Shown: positions 1 to 13,151 of the stretch, piece after piece
How positions within the stretch are numbered: position 1 is the stretch's first letter
Layout: each line of letters begins with the position of its first letter
Made by a program: the position numbers and the translations under genes
Source of the DNA: Myxococcales bacterium
GTDB lineage: Bacteria > Myxococcota_A > Polyangia > Polyangiales > Houyiibacteriaceae
Direction: 5' to 3'
Length of the DNA stretch: 64,000 nucleotides
NCBI GenBank assembly: GCA_029863605.1
Contig: JAOTVB010000006.1
Coordinates: 62,001 to 126,000 of the forward strand
Notes under the pieces: generated by a model
The model's input: the letters and a program-made list of their open reading frames with translations, nothing else
Told to the model about the DNA's origin: nothing
The model's database searches: none

Positions 1-684
1 GCTTGTGATTCGCCGGACGAGCCCACTGTGCCTCAGTTGCTGGGCCACGGCGACGATTGGAAGCGCAACCGGGTCGCGTCGTTCGAGGAAGAGGTCAGTC
101 GTCTTCTGGCGATCGCGACCACCATGACGCGGCCCCGGTACCTATGCGGTTATTCCATGGGGGCACGAGTCGCGTTGGGGATGCTGGTGAGAGGCTCAGA
201 CCTCTTTGAAGGAGCGATCCTGGTCGGTGCCCATCCCGGGCTCGACGATGCCGAAGCGCGGACCGAGCGGCGTGCCGCTGATGCCAAGAGAGCTCGTGAG
301 CTTCGCCGCGAGGGTCTAGTCGGGTTTGTCGACGCCTGGGAAGCTCAGCCGCTGTTTGCAAGCCAGCGGCGTCTTCCCTCGCCGGTTCTCGAGGTGCAGC
401 GGCAAATACGGCTAAGCCACGATGCCGAGGGCCTTGCAGCCTGTCTCGAAGTCCTCGGCCTCGCCGAGATGCCGAGCCTCGGAGCCGCGCTCTCGTCGTT
501 TGAGATTCCGATCACGCTCATGGCCGGCGCGCTGGACACCAAGTTCGCCACGATCGCAGAGAATCTTTCGTCGAAGGTTGATTTGCTGCAGATCGTCGAA
601 GGGGTCGGGCACAATGTCGTGTTAGAGGCGCCAGAGGTAGTGGCGATGGCCTTGAAGACCAGGGAGCAACGAGCACATGAGTAA
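1..684 (+). CDS. menH: MenH-like alpha/beta hydrolase (SHCHC synthase), 5' end cut by window edge
   Basis: The reading frame is open from base 1, so the N-terminus lies outside the window; a GTG at 28 is probably internal. The protein is an alpha/beta hydrolase with the nucleophile elbow GYSMGAR, close to the GYS(L/M)GGR motif of 2-succinyl-6-hydroxy-2,4-cyclohexadiene-1-carboxylate synthase, and a late GVGHNV segment carrying the likely catalytic His. MenH eliminates pyruvate from SEPHCHC in menaquinone synthesis. The stop overlaps the menA start by 8 bases and menC and menE follow, which supports the assignment over a generic hydrolase. Confidence 0.82.
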   Translation, partial: ACDSPDEPTVPQLLGHGDDWKRNRVASFEEEVSRLLAIATTMTRPRYLCGYSMGARVALGMLVRGSDLFEGAILVGAHPGLDDAEARTERRAADAKRARELRREGLVGFVDAWEAQPLFASQRRLPSPVLEVQRQIRLSHDAEGLAACLEVLGLAEMPSLGAALSSFEIPITLMAGALDTKFATIAENLSSKVDLLQIVEGVGHNVVLEAPEVVAMALKTREQRAHE

Positions 685-1567
685 AGTCACCCCGGGCTCG
701 GCGCGTGCGTGGATGCTCGCGGCGCGGCCGGCGACGCTTACGGCCGCGTTTGCGCCCGTGGCGGTCGGGACGGCATGCGCCTTGCGCGCCGGTGGCTTCC
801 GCTGGGATGCGGCGCTTGCGGCTCTGCTCGGGGCGTTTCTGATCCAAATTGCAACGAACTTCGCCAACGACCTCTTCGATTTCGAAAAGGGGGCCGACGA
901 CGAGAAACGCCTAGGCCCGATCCGCGCCGCTCAAGCGGGGCTGCTCACCACCGACGAGCTTCGCAGGGGGATCACGCTGACACTTCTGCTGGCGGTCGCG
1001 GTGGGGGTGTATCTGACCGAGGTGGCAGGAACACCGGTGATCGTGATCGGTTTGTCGTCGATCCTCGCGGGACTTGCATACACCGGCGGCCCGTTTCCAC
1101 TGGCCTACAAAGGCCTCGGCGACGTCTTCGTCATGGCCTTTTTCGGTTTCGTCGCGGTGTGTGGGACCGCATTCGTTCAGACCGGATACGTCCCCGACGT
1201 TGCGTGGGTGGCTGCGGTCCCGATGGGAGCCTTGGCGACCGCGATCCTCGTCGTGAACAACGTGCGCGACTTCGAGGGGGATGCACGTGCTGGCAAACGC
1301 ACCATCGTCGTTCGTTTTGGAAAAAAAAACGGCGTTAGGGAATACGTCGTGCTTTTGATCGTCTCCTACGCGAGCCTGGTCGCCCTGTGGCTCGTCGGAT
1401 CGACCACGGGCTGGGTGTACCTCCCGTTTCTGACCGTGCCTTGGGCGCTTGATTTGGCCAGGTCCGTGGCGCGCGATCGTGGCGTTGCGCTAAATCGGAC
1501 CCTCGCCGGGACCGCAAAGCTCCTTTATGTGTTTGGCGTTCTGTTGGCGATCGGGCTGGTTCCGTGA
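677..1567 (+). CDS. menA: 1,4-dihydroxy-2-naphthoate polyprenyltransferase MenA
   Basis: This is a 296-residue integral membrane prenyltransferase of the UbiA family. The first Asp-rich motif is [12 protein letters not shown] (residues 64-75) and the second is [16 protein letters not shown] (about 193-208). They bind the Mg-diphosphate of the polyprenyl donor. Hydrophobic segments fill most of the rest. It joins a polyprenyl chain to DHNA in the inner membrane, giving demethylmenaquinone. The ATG overlaps the end of menH and the stop overlaps the GTG of menC, so the four men genes are probably translationally coupled. Confidence 0.93.
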   Translation: MSKVTPGSARAWMLAARPATLTAAFAPVAVGTACALRAGGFRWDAALAALLGAFLIQIATNFANDLFDFEKGADDEKRLGPIRAAQAGLLTTDELRRGITLTLLLAVAVGVYLTEVAGTPVIVIGLSSILAGLAYTGGPFPLAYKGLGDVFVMAFFGFVAVCGTAFVQTGYVPDVAWVAAVPMGALATAILVVNNVRDFEGDARAGKRTIVVRFGKKNGVREYVVLLIVSYASLVALWLVGSTTGWVYLPFLTVPWALDLARSVARDRGVALNRTLAGTAKLLYVFGVLLAIGLVP

Positions 1568-2634
1568 CCCTGCTCCATGCGCGAGTGGACGTCATCGAAG
1601 GCCGCTTGCCGAAAGCGCTCGTGGGCGCGCCTGCCGGTCTTGGCGAACGGGCTTTCGTCGTTCTGACGCTCACGAGTGAGGACGAGACCGCGGGGGTCGG
1701 CGAAGCTTCGCCTCTTCCTGGCTACTCGCCGGATTCGATTGAAAATGCCGCCGGGGAGCTCAACGACCTCATCGCCGCGCCGATCGAGGTCGACCCATCG
1801 CTCGGATCACGTGCGCTACTCGATTCGATGTCCGAGGTGCAGCTCAGCGAGCATCCCTCCGCACGCTTCGCCTTGGAATCAGCGCTACTCGATTGGTTGG
1901 GAAAGGTGCGGGGGGAGCCGGTTCACAGGCTTCTCGGCTCAAATCCAGTGCGACCGGTTCCCATCGCCGACCTGGTTCTCGAGACGGACCCAGCGCGATG
2001 GCCCGACCACGTCGATCGCCTGTGCGCGGATGGAGCCACCCATCTGAAGCTCAAGGTCGGCACAGCGCTCGACCAAGAAGTTGCCGCTCTCCAAACCGTT
2101 CGCGATCAGCACCCGGGATTGGCCATACGGCTCGACGCCAACGGCCGAATCGACATTGCCGATCTCCGGCGACACGCAGCAACTTTGGAGTTTCTGGGGC
2201 TCGAATTGATCGAAGAACCTGTGGCTCTACAGGACTGGCCCGAAGCGATCTCTCTACCGCTTCCCTTTGCCCTCGACGAAACCCTGCAAGACGAATCGAT
2301 GTCGCGGCGGTTGCTTCGGGGGGGTCACATCCGTGCGGTCGTGATCAAGCCTGCCGTCCTCGGTGGGGTGACCGCGGTGCTCGATCTCGCAAAGATCGCC
2401 AGGGACCATGGCGCCCAGCCTGTGCTGTCTCACATCTTCGACGGCCCGATCGCGAGAGCCGCCACCGCAGAGCTCGGGCTTGCGCTCCAGACTGAGCTCG
2501 CCGCCGGCTTGGGCTCACATCCGGCGCTCGACCTCTGGCCCCCTCATCACATCGCCGCGATTCGCGGTCGAGAGCTTTGCTCGCACGCCGTGCCGGGGCT
2601 CGGCCTCGAATTCGAGGAGCACGCCGATGCGTGA
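1564..2634 (+). CDS. menC: o-succinylbenzoate synthase MenC
   Basis: This 356-residue enolase-superfamily protein starts at a GTG that overlaps the menA stop (GTGA). Visible superfamily features are THLKLKVG (the KxK catalytic lysine strand), the metal-ligand segments RLDANG and LIEEPV, then ALDET and the C-terminal lysine motif VIKPAVLGG. MenC dehydrates SHCHC to o-succinylbenzoate. The product is the substrate of the ligase encoded immediately downstream, whose ATG overlaps this stop by 8 bases. Muconate cycloisomerase-like enzymes share the fold, but the men neighbours decide the call. Confidence 0.9.
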   Translation: MTLLHARVDVIEGRLPKALVGAPAGLGERAFVVLTLTSEDETAGVGEASPLPGYSPDSIENAAGELNDLIAAPIEVDPSLGSRALLDSMSEVQLSEHPSARFALESALLDWLGKVRGEPVHRLLGSNPVRPVPIADLVLETDPARWPDHVDRLCADGATHLKLKVGTALDQEVAALQTVRDQHPGLAIRLDANGRIDIADLRRHAATLEFLGLELIEEPVALQDWPEAISLPLPFALDETLQDESMSRRLLRGGHIRAVVIKPAVLGGVTAVLDLAKIARDHGAQPVLSHIFDGPIARAATAELGLALQTELAAGLGSHPALDLWPPHHIAAIRGRELCSHAVPGLGLEFEEHADA

Positions 2635-4009
2635 GCTCAGTGTGCTCGAGGCGGCGCGCGAGCACCCAAGGCGCGACTGCCTCGTGGTCGACGGGTGTGT
2701 CTTGTCGTACGCCGAGGTCGCCGACCGCGTCCGACAGGCGATCGCATCCCTCGGGCATCGCCGCGTGAGAGTGGGTGATCGGGTGGCTTTGTCTCCGGGC
2801 GTCGACCTCGACTCGGTCATCTGGCTCTTCGCGTTCTTCGAGCTCGGTTGTCCGGTGGTTTTGCTCCACCGGCATCTGACCGACGGCGATCGCAAGGTGA
2901 TCCTGGAGGAGACCCACTCTGTGCACATGATCGACGAGCCTGCCCCGCGAGATGCCGTAGTTGAGGCTTTGGACCCAGAGCCCGTCCCGCCCGATCGTTG
3001 TCTCGCGGTGGTGTACACGTCGGGAACGAGGGGACCCCCACGCGGGGCGATTCTGTCACGGCGCGCGTTCGTTGCCTCTCACGACGCGCACGCCGCCAAC
3101 CTCGGGTGGACGCCGGCCGACCGCTGGCTTCTTTCGATGCCTCTGGCGCATGTCGGCGGCCTTTCGATCCTGACTCGCTGCTTGATCGCTCGGCGCTGTG
3201 TCGTGCTCAGCCCCGGCCGGTTTGATGCTGCACGGGTGATCAAAGCCCTGGACGAGAATGACGTGACTCTGATGAGCGTCGTCCCTACGATGCTGCGTCG
3301 GCTTCTGGCCTGTGACGAGCCTCGTTGGAAGCCGGCTGCCGCGCTTCGGGCAGTGTTGGTTGGAGGTGCGTCTTTTCCCGAGGGTCTTCGAGAAAAGGCC
3401 CACGACCGACGCATTCCGGTGCTGGCCACGTATGGCTGCACCGAAGCATGCTCGCAGGTGACGACACAGCGCCCCGATCAAACCGGCCAGCCAGGTTCGG
3501 GCAGGCCCCTCAAAGACGTGAAGCTCCGAATCGACGACGGAGAGATCCAAGTCTCAGGTCCCATGCTCATGGACGGTTATGTGGACGAGGACAACCACGA
3601 TGCGACCTGGACGGCCGACCGTTGGCTCCGCACACGCGACGCCGGCGAGCTCTCCGCCGACGGGCAGCTCGTCGTGGCAGGAAGGATCGATGACGTCATC
3701 GTGACCGGAGGGGAAAACGTCGCCCCCCGCGAGGTGGAGGCGATCCTCGAATCGACCGCCGGCGTGGTCGCGGCGTGCGTTTTTTCGTTGCCGCATGCGG
3801 AGTGGGGGGAAGAAGTCGTCGCCGGAATCGTCGTCGACCAATCGGCGTTTGACCGCGCCGCCCTCAGCGAACGCCTCCGCGAGCAGTTGGCGTCTTACAA
3901 GCGTCCCAAGCGGATCGGCATGCTGCGATCACTGCCGCTCCACCAGTCCGGCAAGATCAATCGCAGAAGGGTGAAAGAGCTCTGCCAAGACGCGCTCGAG
4001 CCGATTTAG
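2627..4009 (+). CDS. menE: o-succinylbenzoate--CoA ligase MenE
   Basis: This is an acyl-CoA synthetase of the ANL superfamily, 460 residues from the ATG at 2627 that overlaps menC. Longer in-frame extensions run through the menC coding region and lack the family sequence, so they were not used. The AMP-binding P-loop is VYTSGTRGPPRG, the adenine site contains YGCTEACSQ, the hinge/gate is GRIDDVIVTGGENV, and the C-terminal catalytic Lys lies in SGKINRRRV. It activates o-succinylbenzoate to OSB-CoA for MenB. menB, menD and menF are not in the window and may lie upstream. Confidence 0.9.
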   Translation: MRELSVLEAAREHPRRDCLVVDGCVLSYAEVADRVRQAIASLGHRRVRVGDRVALSPGVDLDSVIWLFAFFELGCPVVLLHRHLTDGDRKVILEETHSVHMIDEPAPRDAVVEALDPEPVPPDRCLAVVYTSGTRGPPRGAILSRRAFVASHDAHAANLGWTPADRWLLSMPLAHVGGLSILTRCLIARRCVVLSPGRFDAARVIKALDENDVTLMSVVPTMLRRLLACDEPRWKPAAALRAVLVGGASFPEGLREKAHDRRIPVLATYGCTEACSQVTTQRPDQTGQPGSGRPLKDVKLRIDDGEIQVSGPMLMDGYVDEDNHDATWTADRWLRTRDAGELSADGQLVVAGRIDDVIVTGGENVAPREVEAILESTAGVVAACVFSLPHAEWGEEVVAGIVVDQSAFDRAALSERLREQLASYKRPKRIGMLRSLPLHQSGKINRRRVKELCQDALEPI

Positions 4010-4065
4010 GGCCTCGGCTTTCCAACATTTTCTGCTAGGGTCCAGCCCTCAAAGGGGGTCCCATC

Positions 4066-4386
4066 ATGGCAGATCAGATCAGCGCTTCTCACATCCTTTT
4101 GATGTACGCCGGCTCGGAACGGTCGTCGGCAACTCGCAGCCAGGCAGAGGCCCAAACGCAGATTGCGGCCATCGAAAAACAACTCCAAGACGGCGCCGAC
4201 TTTGGGACGCTCGCGCGCGAGCACTCCGATTGTGGTTCCGCGGCAGCGGGTGGTGATCTCGGGTCGTTTGGGCGTGGCCAGATGGTCAAGGCGTTCGAGG
4301 AAGCCGCGTTCGGCCTCGACGTGGGCGGCACGAGTGCAGTCGTCGAAACGCCGTTTGGTTATCACATCATTCGACGCTCGAGCTAA
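4066..4386 (+). CDS. small cytoplasmic parvulin-type peptidyl-prolyl isomerase
   Basis: The 106-residue product is a single PpiC/rotamase domain with almost nothing added. It shows the family start SASHILLMY, the core DFGTLAREHSDCGSAAAGGDLG, and the C-terminal ETPFGYHIIRR. No signal peptide is visible, so it probably acts in the cytoplasm as a folding helper. It begins 56 bases after menE on the same strand and its stop overlaps the stop of the convergent epimerase gene by 4 bases. Confidence 0.9.
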   Translation: MADQISASHILLMYAGSERSSATRSQAEAQTQIAAIEKQLQDGADFGTLAREHSDCGSAAAGGDLGSFGRGQMVKAFEEAAFGLDVGGTSAVVETPFGYHIIRRSS

Positions 4387-5219
4387 CGCAGGTCTCGTAG
4401 GAAGTCTTTGATGATTGGGGCGTAACCTTCGCGGAAGGTTGGGTAGAGGAATTGGTACCCGGTGTCCCTGAGGAGCCTGTTCCTGCAGCGTTTGTTGGAG
4501 CTCGGCGTGTCGGCAGCGGGTGGGGCGGCGACCCCGAGCTGCTCGCTCATCCAGGTGACGACTTCGGCCGTCGTCGCGGGTGCATCGTCGGAGCCCAGAT
4601 ACACATGAGCGGGCGTGTCGAGTCGCATCAGGTGATGTAGCAACCCGCCGCAGTCTTCGACGTGGACGCGATTGGTCCAGCGCTCTGTTGCTTCTGCCTC
4701 CCCGCTCCAGACCTTGCCGATCAACCGGGTGCGTCCGGGCCCGTAGATTCCGGACAAGCGCACCACTACGCCGGGGCCCAACCCCCTGACGAGCGACTCC
4801 GCCTCCAACAAGATGCGTCCGTTGAAGCGCGCGGGCTCGGTAACGGATCGTTCGTCGACCCATTCTCCAGTCTGCTGCCCGTAGACGGCGGTGCTCGACG
4901 TAAAAAACACACGCTTCATCGGGGAGCCTGCCGCCTCGAGGGCTCCGAGCAGGTCACGGAGGCCGTTTACATAAACAGCGCGGTAGCTGCTCTCATCTCG
5001 TCGGTCTGCGCTCGCCGTATAGAAAACGTAATCGAACAGGGTCGGCGGCGATCGAAGGCTGCGGGGGTCGGTCAGGTCGACGGGCCATGGACGAATCCCT
5101 TCGGCGAGCGCGGAGACATTGCGCCGGATACCCCATACCTCGTACCCATCGGCGAGCAGGCGGGCTCCAAGCGCATTTCCCACTTCACCACAACCCGCGA
5201 TCAAGACCCGTTCAGTCAT
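4383..5219 (-). CDS. NAD(P)-dependent epimerase/reductase, extended SDR-like
   Basis: This 278-residue protein starts MTERVLIAGCGEVG with a Rossmann GxGxxG dinucleotide site, followed by a WPVDLTD segment and the strand VFFTSSTAVYGQ typical of extended SDRs. The catalytic YxxxK is not clear after the TSSTAVYG strand, so it may be a YeeZ-type SDR that binds nucleotide without classical catalysis. The substrate is unknown. It is read divergently from the sterol region and lies 3 bases downstream of the diguanylate cyclase gene, with which it may be co-transcribed. Confidence 0.75.
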   Translation of the reverse strand: MTERVLIAGCGEVGNALGARLLADGYEVWGIRRNVSALAEGIRPWPVDLTDPRSLRSPPTLFDYVFYTASADRRDESSYRAVYVNGLRDLLGALEAAGSPMKRVFFTSSTAVYGQQTGEWVDERSVTEPARFNGRILLEAESLVRGLGPGVVVRLSGIYGPGRTRLIGKVWSGEAEATERWTNRVHVEDCGGLLHHLMRLDTPAHVYLGSDDAPATTAEVVTWMSEQLGVAAPPAADTPSSNKRCRNRLLRDTGYQFLYPTFREGYAPIIKDFLRDLR

Positions 5220-5222
5220 CGT

Positions 5223-6278
5223 TCAGCCACATAGACGATTACCGCCTTTACCCTTTGCGGCAAATGCGAAATCGTCGGCGCGCTTCAGGACTGATGCGAT
5301 GTTGTCCCCGGGCCGCGCAATGCTGAGCCCCGCGCTTGCGGTGACCGGGTTTGCCGGGTCGAACTTCGTCCCAACCTCGCGGATGGCCGTGACGAACCGA
5401 TTGCCTGCCACGCGGCCTTCTTCTTGGTTGGTGTCAGCCAGCACGACCACGAACTCATCGCCGCCGTATCGACCCGCGACGTCGACCTCTCGAGTGGATC
5501 GCCGGAGCGCGTCGGCGACGTGTTGAAGCAAGCGATCGCCCTCGAGGTGCCCGTGCTCGTCATTCACTCGCTTGAATTGATCGAGGTCGATCATGACCAC
5601 AGCCATGGGACGGCCACGGTTCAACCACGCCAATCCTTGCTCGATGTGACTGAGGATGTGCCGGCGGTTCCAAAGCTTGGTCAGAGGATCCTGACGCGAG
5701 AGCTCGCCGAGCCGCTCGTTTGCAACCACGAGCTGGGTCTCGCGTTGGTTGATGCGATGCACGAGGAGGGCGACGATCGCGGTCGCGAACATCAAGAGCA
5801 GGGTCACCAGGCTTGCTTGGAGCACTCCTTGGAGGTAGTCGGGGCCTTTCGTCTGGAGCCACGGAGGTCCGTCGGGCGCGTACGGGAGCATCCCCTTGAC
5901 CTCCATTGCCACGATTCCCGAGTACATGGACGCCCCGATTCCAGAGAGGAGCAGACCCATGCGTGGAGTGACCACCAGAGAGTTCACCACCCCCGCGACG
6001 AAATAGAGAGCGACGATCATCGTGCGCGAGGAGCCGACGCGTTGGACGATGAATGTGAGCAGGGCCATATCGAGCACCCCGCCGAGGAGCGGTCGCCATG
6101 CCCCTCCGATGTCCCGCCAGATCAGGAACTGCTCCACGAGTGCGACGCCCGCGTAAGCGATGAACACCCAGCGATGCGCCTCGATCGGCGGGTACAGGAG
6201 CGGGACGATCCAAATCCCGCAGGCTGCGAAAAGAAAACGCACCCAAGCGGTGCCAAACGCCAGCCGATCGGTGTTCAT
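5223..6278 (-). CDS. membrane diguanylate cyclase (GGDEF) with multi-TM sensor
   Basis: The 351-residue protein has about six hydrophobic segments in residues 1-175, then a GGDEF domain from about 190 to the end. The active-site motif is an intact GGDEF at 272-276, preceded by RYxx geometry typical of active cyclases. An RxxD inhibitory I-site (Arg263-Asp266) sits exactly five residues upstream, so product inhibition by c-di-GMP is expected. The N-terminal membrane domain is not one I recognise. A PilZ protein elsewhere in the window (41142-41510) is a possible c-di-GMP receptor. Confidence 0.9.
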   Translation of the reverse strand: MNTDRLAFGTAWVRFLFAACGIWIVPLLYPPIEAHRWVFIAYAGVALVEQFLIWRDIGGAWRPLLGGVLDMALLTFIVQRVGSSRTMIVALYFVAGVVNSLVVTPRMGLLLSGIGASMYSGIVAMEVKGMLPYAPDGPPWLQTKGPDYLQGVLQASLVTLLLMFATAIVALLVHRINQRETQLVVANERLGELSRQDPLTKLWNRRHILSHIEQGLAWLNRGRPMAVVMIDLDQFKRVNDEHGHLEGDRLLQHVADALRRSTREVDVAGRYGGDEFVVVLADTNQEEGRVAGNRFVTAIREVGTKFDPANPVTASAGLSIARPGDNIASVLKRADDFAFAAKGKGGNRLCG

Positions 6279-6363
6279 CGTCGATCCATCGAGTCTCGAA
6301 TCATCTTACATTAATCCCTCAGGATTACGTGGAGTTGACAATCGTTTACGTCTATGGCATCCG

Positions 6364-6377
6364 GATATCCGTATATC
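6364..6377. promoter_or_regulatory. palindrome GATAT-N4-ATATC directly before the SahR-like start
   Basis: GATATCCGTATATC is a perfect 5-bp inverted repeat with a 4-base spacer. It ends one base before the ATG at 6378 and would lie inside the coding region if the upstream ATG at 6354 were used. ArsR-family repressors bind short AT-rich inverted repeats at their own promoters, so this is a candidate operator controlling the regulator and metH. No binding data; function is inferred from position and symmetry. Confidence 0.5.
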
Positions 6378-7316
6378 ATGATGGCTGCTAGCTTGCAGGA
6401 ATCGGTGGATCTCGTGGCCGCCTTGGCAGATCCGACTCGTGTTCGCTTGTTGGCTTTGCTCGACGGGCACGAGCTCACGGTGGCAGAGCTGACTGCGGTC
6501 ACCGAGCTCAGCCAATCGCGTGTATCGACCCACCTCGGACGCTTGCGCGATGCGGGCTTGTTACAGGATCGGCGCGACGGGTCTCTCCGGTACTATCGCC
6601 TTCAGGAGGAGGCTTTGCCGAAAAGGGCCGGGCGTTTGTGGGCCGCGGTCCGCGCGGACTTGCGCGACGCAGTGCTCGATGGAGACCTCGAAAGACGCGC
6701 CGAGCTGCTCGCCGCGCGCGACGAAGAGGGCCCCTGGGTGGAGACGATCGCTGGCCGCATGGAACATCACTACTCCCCCGGGCGCACCTGGGAGGCATTT
6801 GCGCGCGGCGTCACGTCTCTGCTCGACCTCGGTGACGTGCTCGACGTCGGATGTGGGGATGGCATGGTCGCTCAGATGTTGTCTCCGCGTGCGGATAGCT
6901 ATGTCGGCGTCGATCGGAGCGACAAAGTGCTCGCCGCGGCCACCAAGCGGTTGCGGGGCCACGGGCACGTGAGCTTCGTGTTAGGCGACATGCATGCGCT
7001 CCCGTTTGCCGATGAGAGCTTTGATGCGGTGCTCCTTTTTCACGTGCTGACCTACGCTGAGCATCCCCAAAACGCGGTGAGAGAGGCAGCTCGAGTGCTT
7101 CGGGCCGGGGGAAGGCTAGCCTTGGTGACCCTGGCAAGTCATCCCCACGACGACATCGTCGAGCGCTACGGACACGTGAATCGAGGGTTCGACACGAAAA
7201 AGGTACAGAGGCTCCTTCGGGGCCTCGAACTCGAGCAATGCGAGGTCACGTCACGTGAACGGCGCAAGCCTCATTTTCAGGTTATTACAGCGTCGGCCCG
7301 CAAGGGCGAAAGTTGA
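6378..7316 (+). CDS. SahR-like regulator: ArsR helix-turn-helix fused to SAM-methyltransferase domain
   Basis: The protein (about 312 residues) begins with a winged-helix ArsR domain: [14 protein letters not shown], then the recognition region [19 protein letters not shown] class I methyltransferase fold follows, with motif [16 protein letters not shown] and the later segment [16 protein letters not shown]. ArsR-methyltransferase fusions next to methionine-cycle genes are typical of SahR, which senses S-adenosylhomocysteine. The metH start lies only 4 bases after this stop. Starts at 6354, 6378 and 6381 are possible. I prefer 6378 because the upstream palindrome then lies in the leader; none has a convincing ribosome-binding site. 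Confidence 0.8.
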   Translation: MMAASLQESVDLVAALADPTRVRLLALLDGHELTVAELTAVTELSQSRVSTHLGRLRDAGLLQDRRDGSLRYYRLQEEALPKRAGRLWAAVRADLRDAVLDGDLERRAELLAARDEEGPWVETIAGRMEHHYSPGRTWEAFARGVTSLLDLGDVLDVGCGDGMVAQMLSPRADSYVGVDRSDKVLAAATKRLRGHGHVSFVLGDMHALPFADESFDAVLLFHVLTYAEHPQNAVREAARVLRAGGRLALVTLASHPHDDIVERYGHVNRGFDTKKVQRLLRGLELEQCEVTSRERRKPHFQVITASARKGES

Positions 7317-7320
7317 GCGG

Positions 7321-10991
<3,671 letters not shown>

Positions 10992-10992
<1 letters not shown>

Positions 10993-12260
10993 TGCAGCGA
11001 CCGAGGCTCCGAGACTTGCTTCCGGTGACGGTGACCCCGTTCGATCCCGAGGAGGTCACGACCAAGAGTCACCGCGAGACGGATCCTCGGGGTGTGGGGC
11101 TAGCCGGTAAAGACGTGGAGGCGATCTGGCAGGCCGTCATCCACTACTACAACCTCGGTCTTCATCCTTCACTCGCACTTTGCATTCGTCGCCGCGGGGA
11201 GGTGATTCTCGATCGCGCAATCGGTCATGCGAGTGGGAACAGCCCCCAGGATCCGGAAGGCACACCTCTGGTCAAAGCGACCCCCGATACACTGTACAAT
11301 TTCTTCTCCGGTTCGAAATCCATAACCGCGATGTTGATTCACCTGCTGCATGAGCAGGAAAGGCTCCACGTCGACGAGCCGGTCGCGACGTTCATCCCCG
11401 AATTCGGAAAGAAACGGAAGCACAACATCACGATCCGTGACGTCCTCACCCATCGTGCGGGCATTCCAGCGACACCAAGCGAGGCCATCGACCTCGATCT
11501 CTTGAAACAGCCGGACGAGATCGTGGCATCGTTCTGCGATCTCGAGCCGACATACAGACCCGGAACCGTTCAGGCCTACCATGCGGTGACGGGCGGATTC
11601 ATCCTCGGGGAGCTCATCCGCCGTGTGACCGGGCAAGACATACGCCAGTTTCTGACGCAAACCATCCGCGAGCCGCTAGGGATGAAATACTTCAATTACG
11701 GGGTTGCGCCTGAGCTCCTCGACAGGGTGGCGGTCGACGCATTCACGGGCCCGATTCCCACCTGGCCGCACAAGAACTTCATCCAGCAGGCGCTCGGTGC
11801 CTCCATGCGAGAGCTCGTCGACATCAGCAACGACCCCCGCTTCCGTACCGCCATCATTCCCTCGGCAAACCTCATCGCGACCCCCGAAGAGATCTGTCGG
11901 TTCTTCGAGACACTGCTTTGTGGGGGAACCTACGAAGACGTGCGCGTGTTCGAGCAGCGGACTGTCGCTCGGGCGACGCTTCGGCAAACCACCGGACAAG
12001 TGGATCGCGTGTTGATGTTTCCCGTGCCGTTTTCGATGGGCTTCATGTTGGGAAACAAGACGATAGGGTTCTACGGTCCGCGGACGGGCAAGGCTTACGG
12101 TCACCTCGGCTTCACCAACGTCCTCGGTTGGGCGGATCCCGAGCGCGACATTAGCGTTGCCTTCATGAACACGGGCAAGCCGCTCTTGGCCGCGAAGATG
12201 GTAGCCTGGTTGAACGTGATGCGAGTCATCAGCAGTCGCGTGCCGCGCGATCGAATGTAG
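10992..12260 (+). CDS. beta-lactamase-family serine hydrolase (esterase type)
   Basis: This 422-residue protein carries the SxxK nucleophile in FFSGSKSITAM, a Tyr in the YHAVTGG position equivalent to YxN, and a C-terminal KAYGHLGFTN segment with the HxG motif, as in class C beta-lactamase-like esterases such as EstB. No signal peptide is visible, so a cytoplasmic esterase or lactonase role is more likely than antibiotic defence. The ATG overlaps the metH stop. The substrate is unknown. An F420-type oxidoreductase and cofGH follow on the same strand. Confidence 0.8.
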
Positions 12261-12275
12261 GCTACGCTCCGCCCG

Positions 12276-13151
12276 ATGAAATTCAGCGCTTCCATCGCCA
12301 TGGCTCCGCCGGAGGACTACGTTCCGGTCGCGCAGGAGGCCGAGAAGCTCGGATACCACGCGATCGTTTTGCCGGACTCGATCTTCTTTTCGGAAGAGGT
12401 CAGCAAGCCATACCCCTACACCCAGGACGGCAGCCGGATGTGGGGTCCGGAGACTCCGTGGATCGACCCTCTCATCGGTGCGGCCGCGATGGCTGCCGCG
12501 ACCAAGACACTCTTCTTCTACACGAGTGTCGTGAAGTTGCCGGTGCGCCATCCGGTCCTCGTAGCCAAGCAGGTCGCCTCACTCGCCGCCATCTCGAACA
12601 ATCGTTTCGGCTTCGGCGCCGGGCTTGGTTGGCTTCCCGAGGAGTTCAAGTGGTGCGGAACCGATTTCGAGACGCGCGGCAAGCGCATGGACGAATGTCT
12701 CGAGATCCTCCGCCTGATTTGGACCGGCGAAATGGTAGAATACCACGGCGAGCACTACGACTTCGGAAAGATTCAAATGAGCCCGGCCCCGACAAAGCCG
12801 ATTCCGATTTACATCGGCGGGCACAGCAAGCTTGGGCTCAAGCGGGCGGCGAGGTATGGCGACGGCTGGTCTTCCGCGATGCTGACCTCCAAGGAATTCA
12901 TCGCGCTCATTCGCCAAATCGAGGAATATCGCAAGGAGTATGGCCGCGATCACCTCCCGATGGAGTATCAGGCGGTCGTCACCGACACATGGGACGCCGA
13001 TGGCTTCAAACGGCTCGAAGACGAGGGAACCACCGATATCATCACCGTTCCTTGGCTGATGTATGGGACGCCGATGCAGGGGGGGACCCTGCAGGGACGC
13101 ATCGACGGCTTGAAACGTTTCGCGGACGACGTTATCGCCAAGATGCAATGA
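12276..13151 (+). CDS. LLM-class F420-dependent oxidoreductase (luciferase-like TIM barrel)
   Basis: A 291-residue bacterial-luciferase-like protein. It has the early strand/helix AEKLGYHAIVLPDSIFF, the central segment TKTLFFYTSVVKLPVRHPVLVAKQ (given here as the region near residues 68-91), and FGFGAGLGWLPEEF, all usual for F420-dependent LLM enzymes rather than FMN monooxygenases. The stop overlaps the start of cofG by 4 bases, so cofactor synthesis and this enzyme appear co-translated. The substrate cannot be read from the sequence. It differs from the second LLM protein at 19420-20463. Confidence 0.85.
   Translation: MKFSASIAMAPPEDYVPVAQEAEKLGYHAIVLPDSIFFSEEVSKPYPYTQDGSRMWGPETPWIDPLIGAAAMAAATKTLFFYTSVVKLPVRHPVLVAKQVASLAAISNNRFGFGAGLGWLPEEFKWCGTDFETRGKRMDECLEILRLIWTGEMVEYHGEHYDFGKIQMSPAPTKPIPIYIGGHSKLGLKRAARYGDGWSSAMLTSKEFIALIRQIEEYRKEYGRDHLPMEYQAVVTDTWDADGFKRLEDEGTTDIITVPWLMYGTPMQGGTLQGRIDGLKRFADDVIAKMQ

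Noticed and set aside
12440-13147. N-terminal extension of CofG upstream through the LLM gene
   Set aside because: Extension is the LLM gene read in another frame; the protein family begins at the ATG at 13148.
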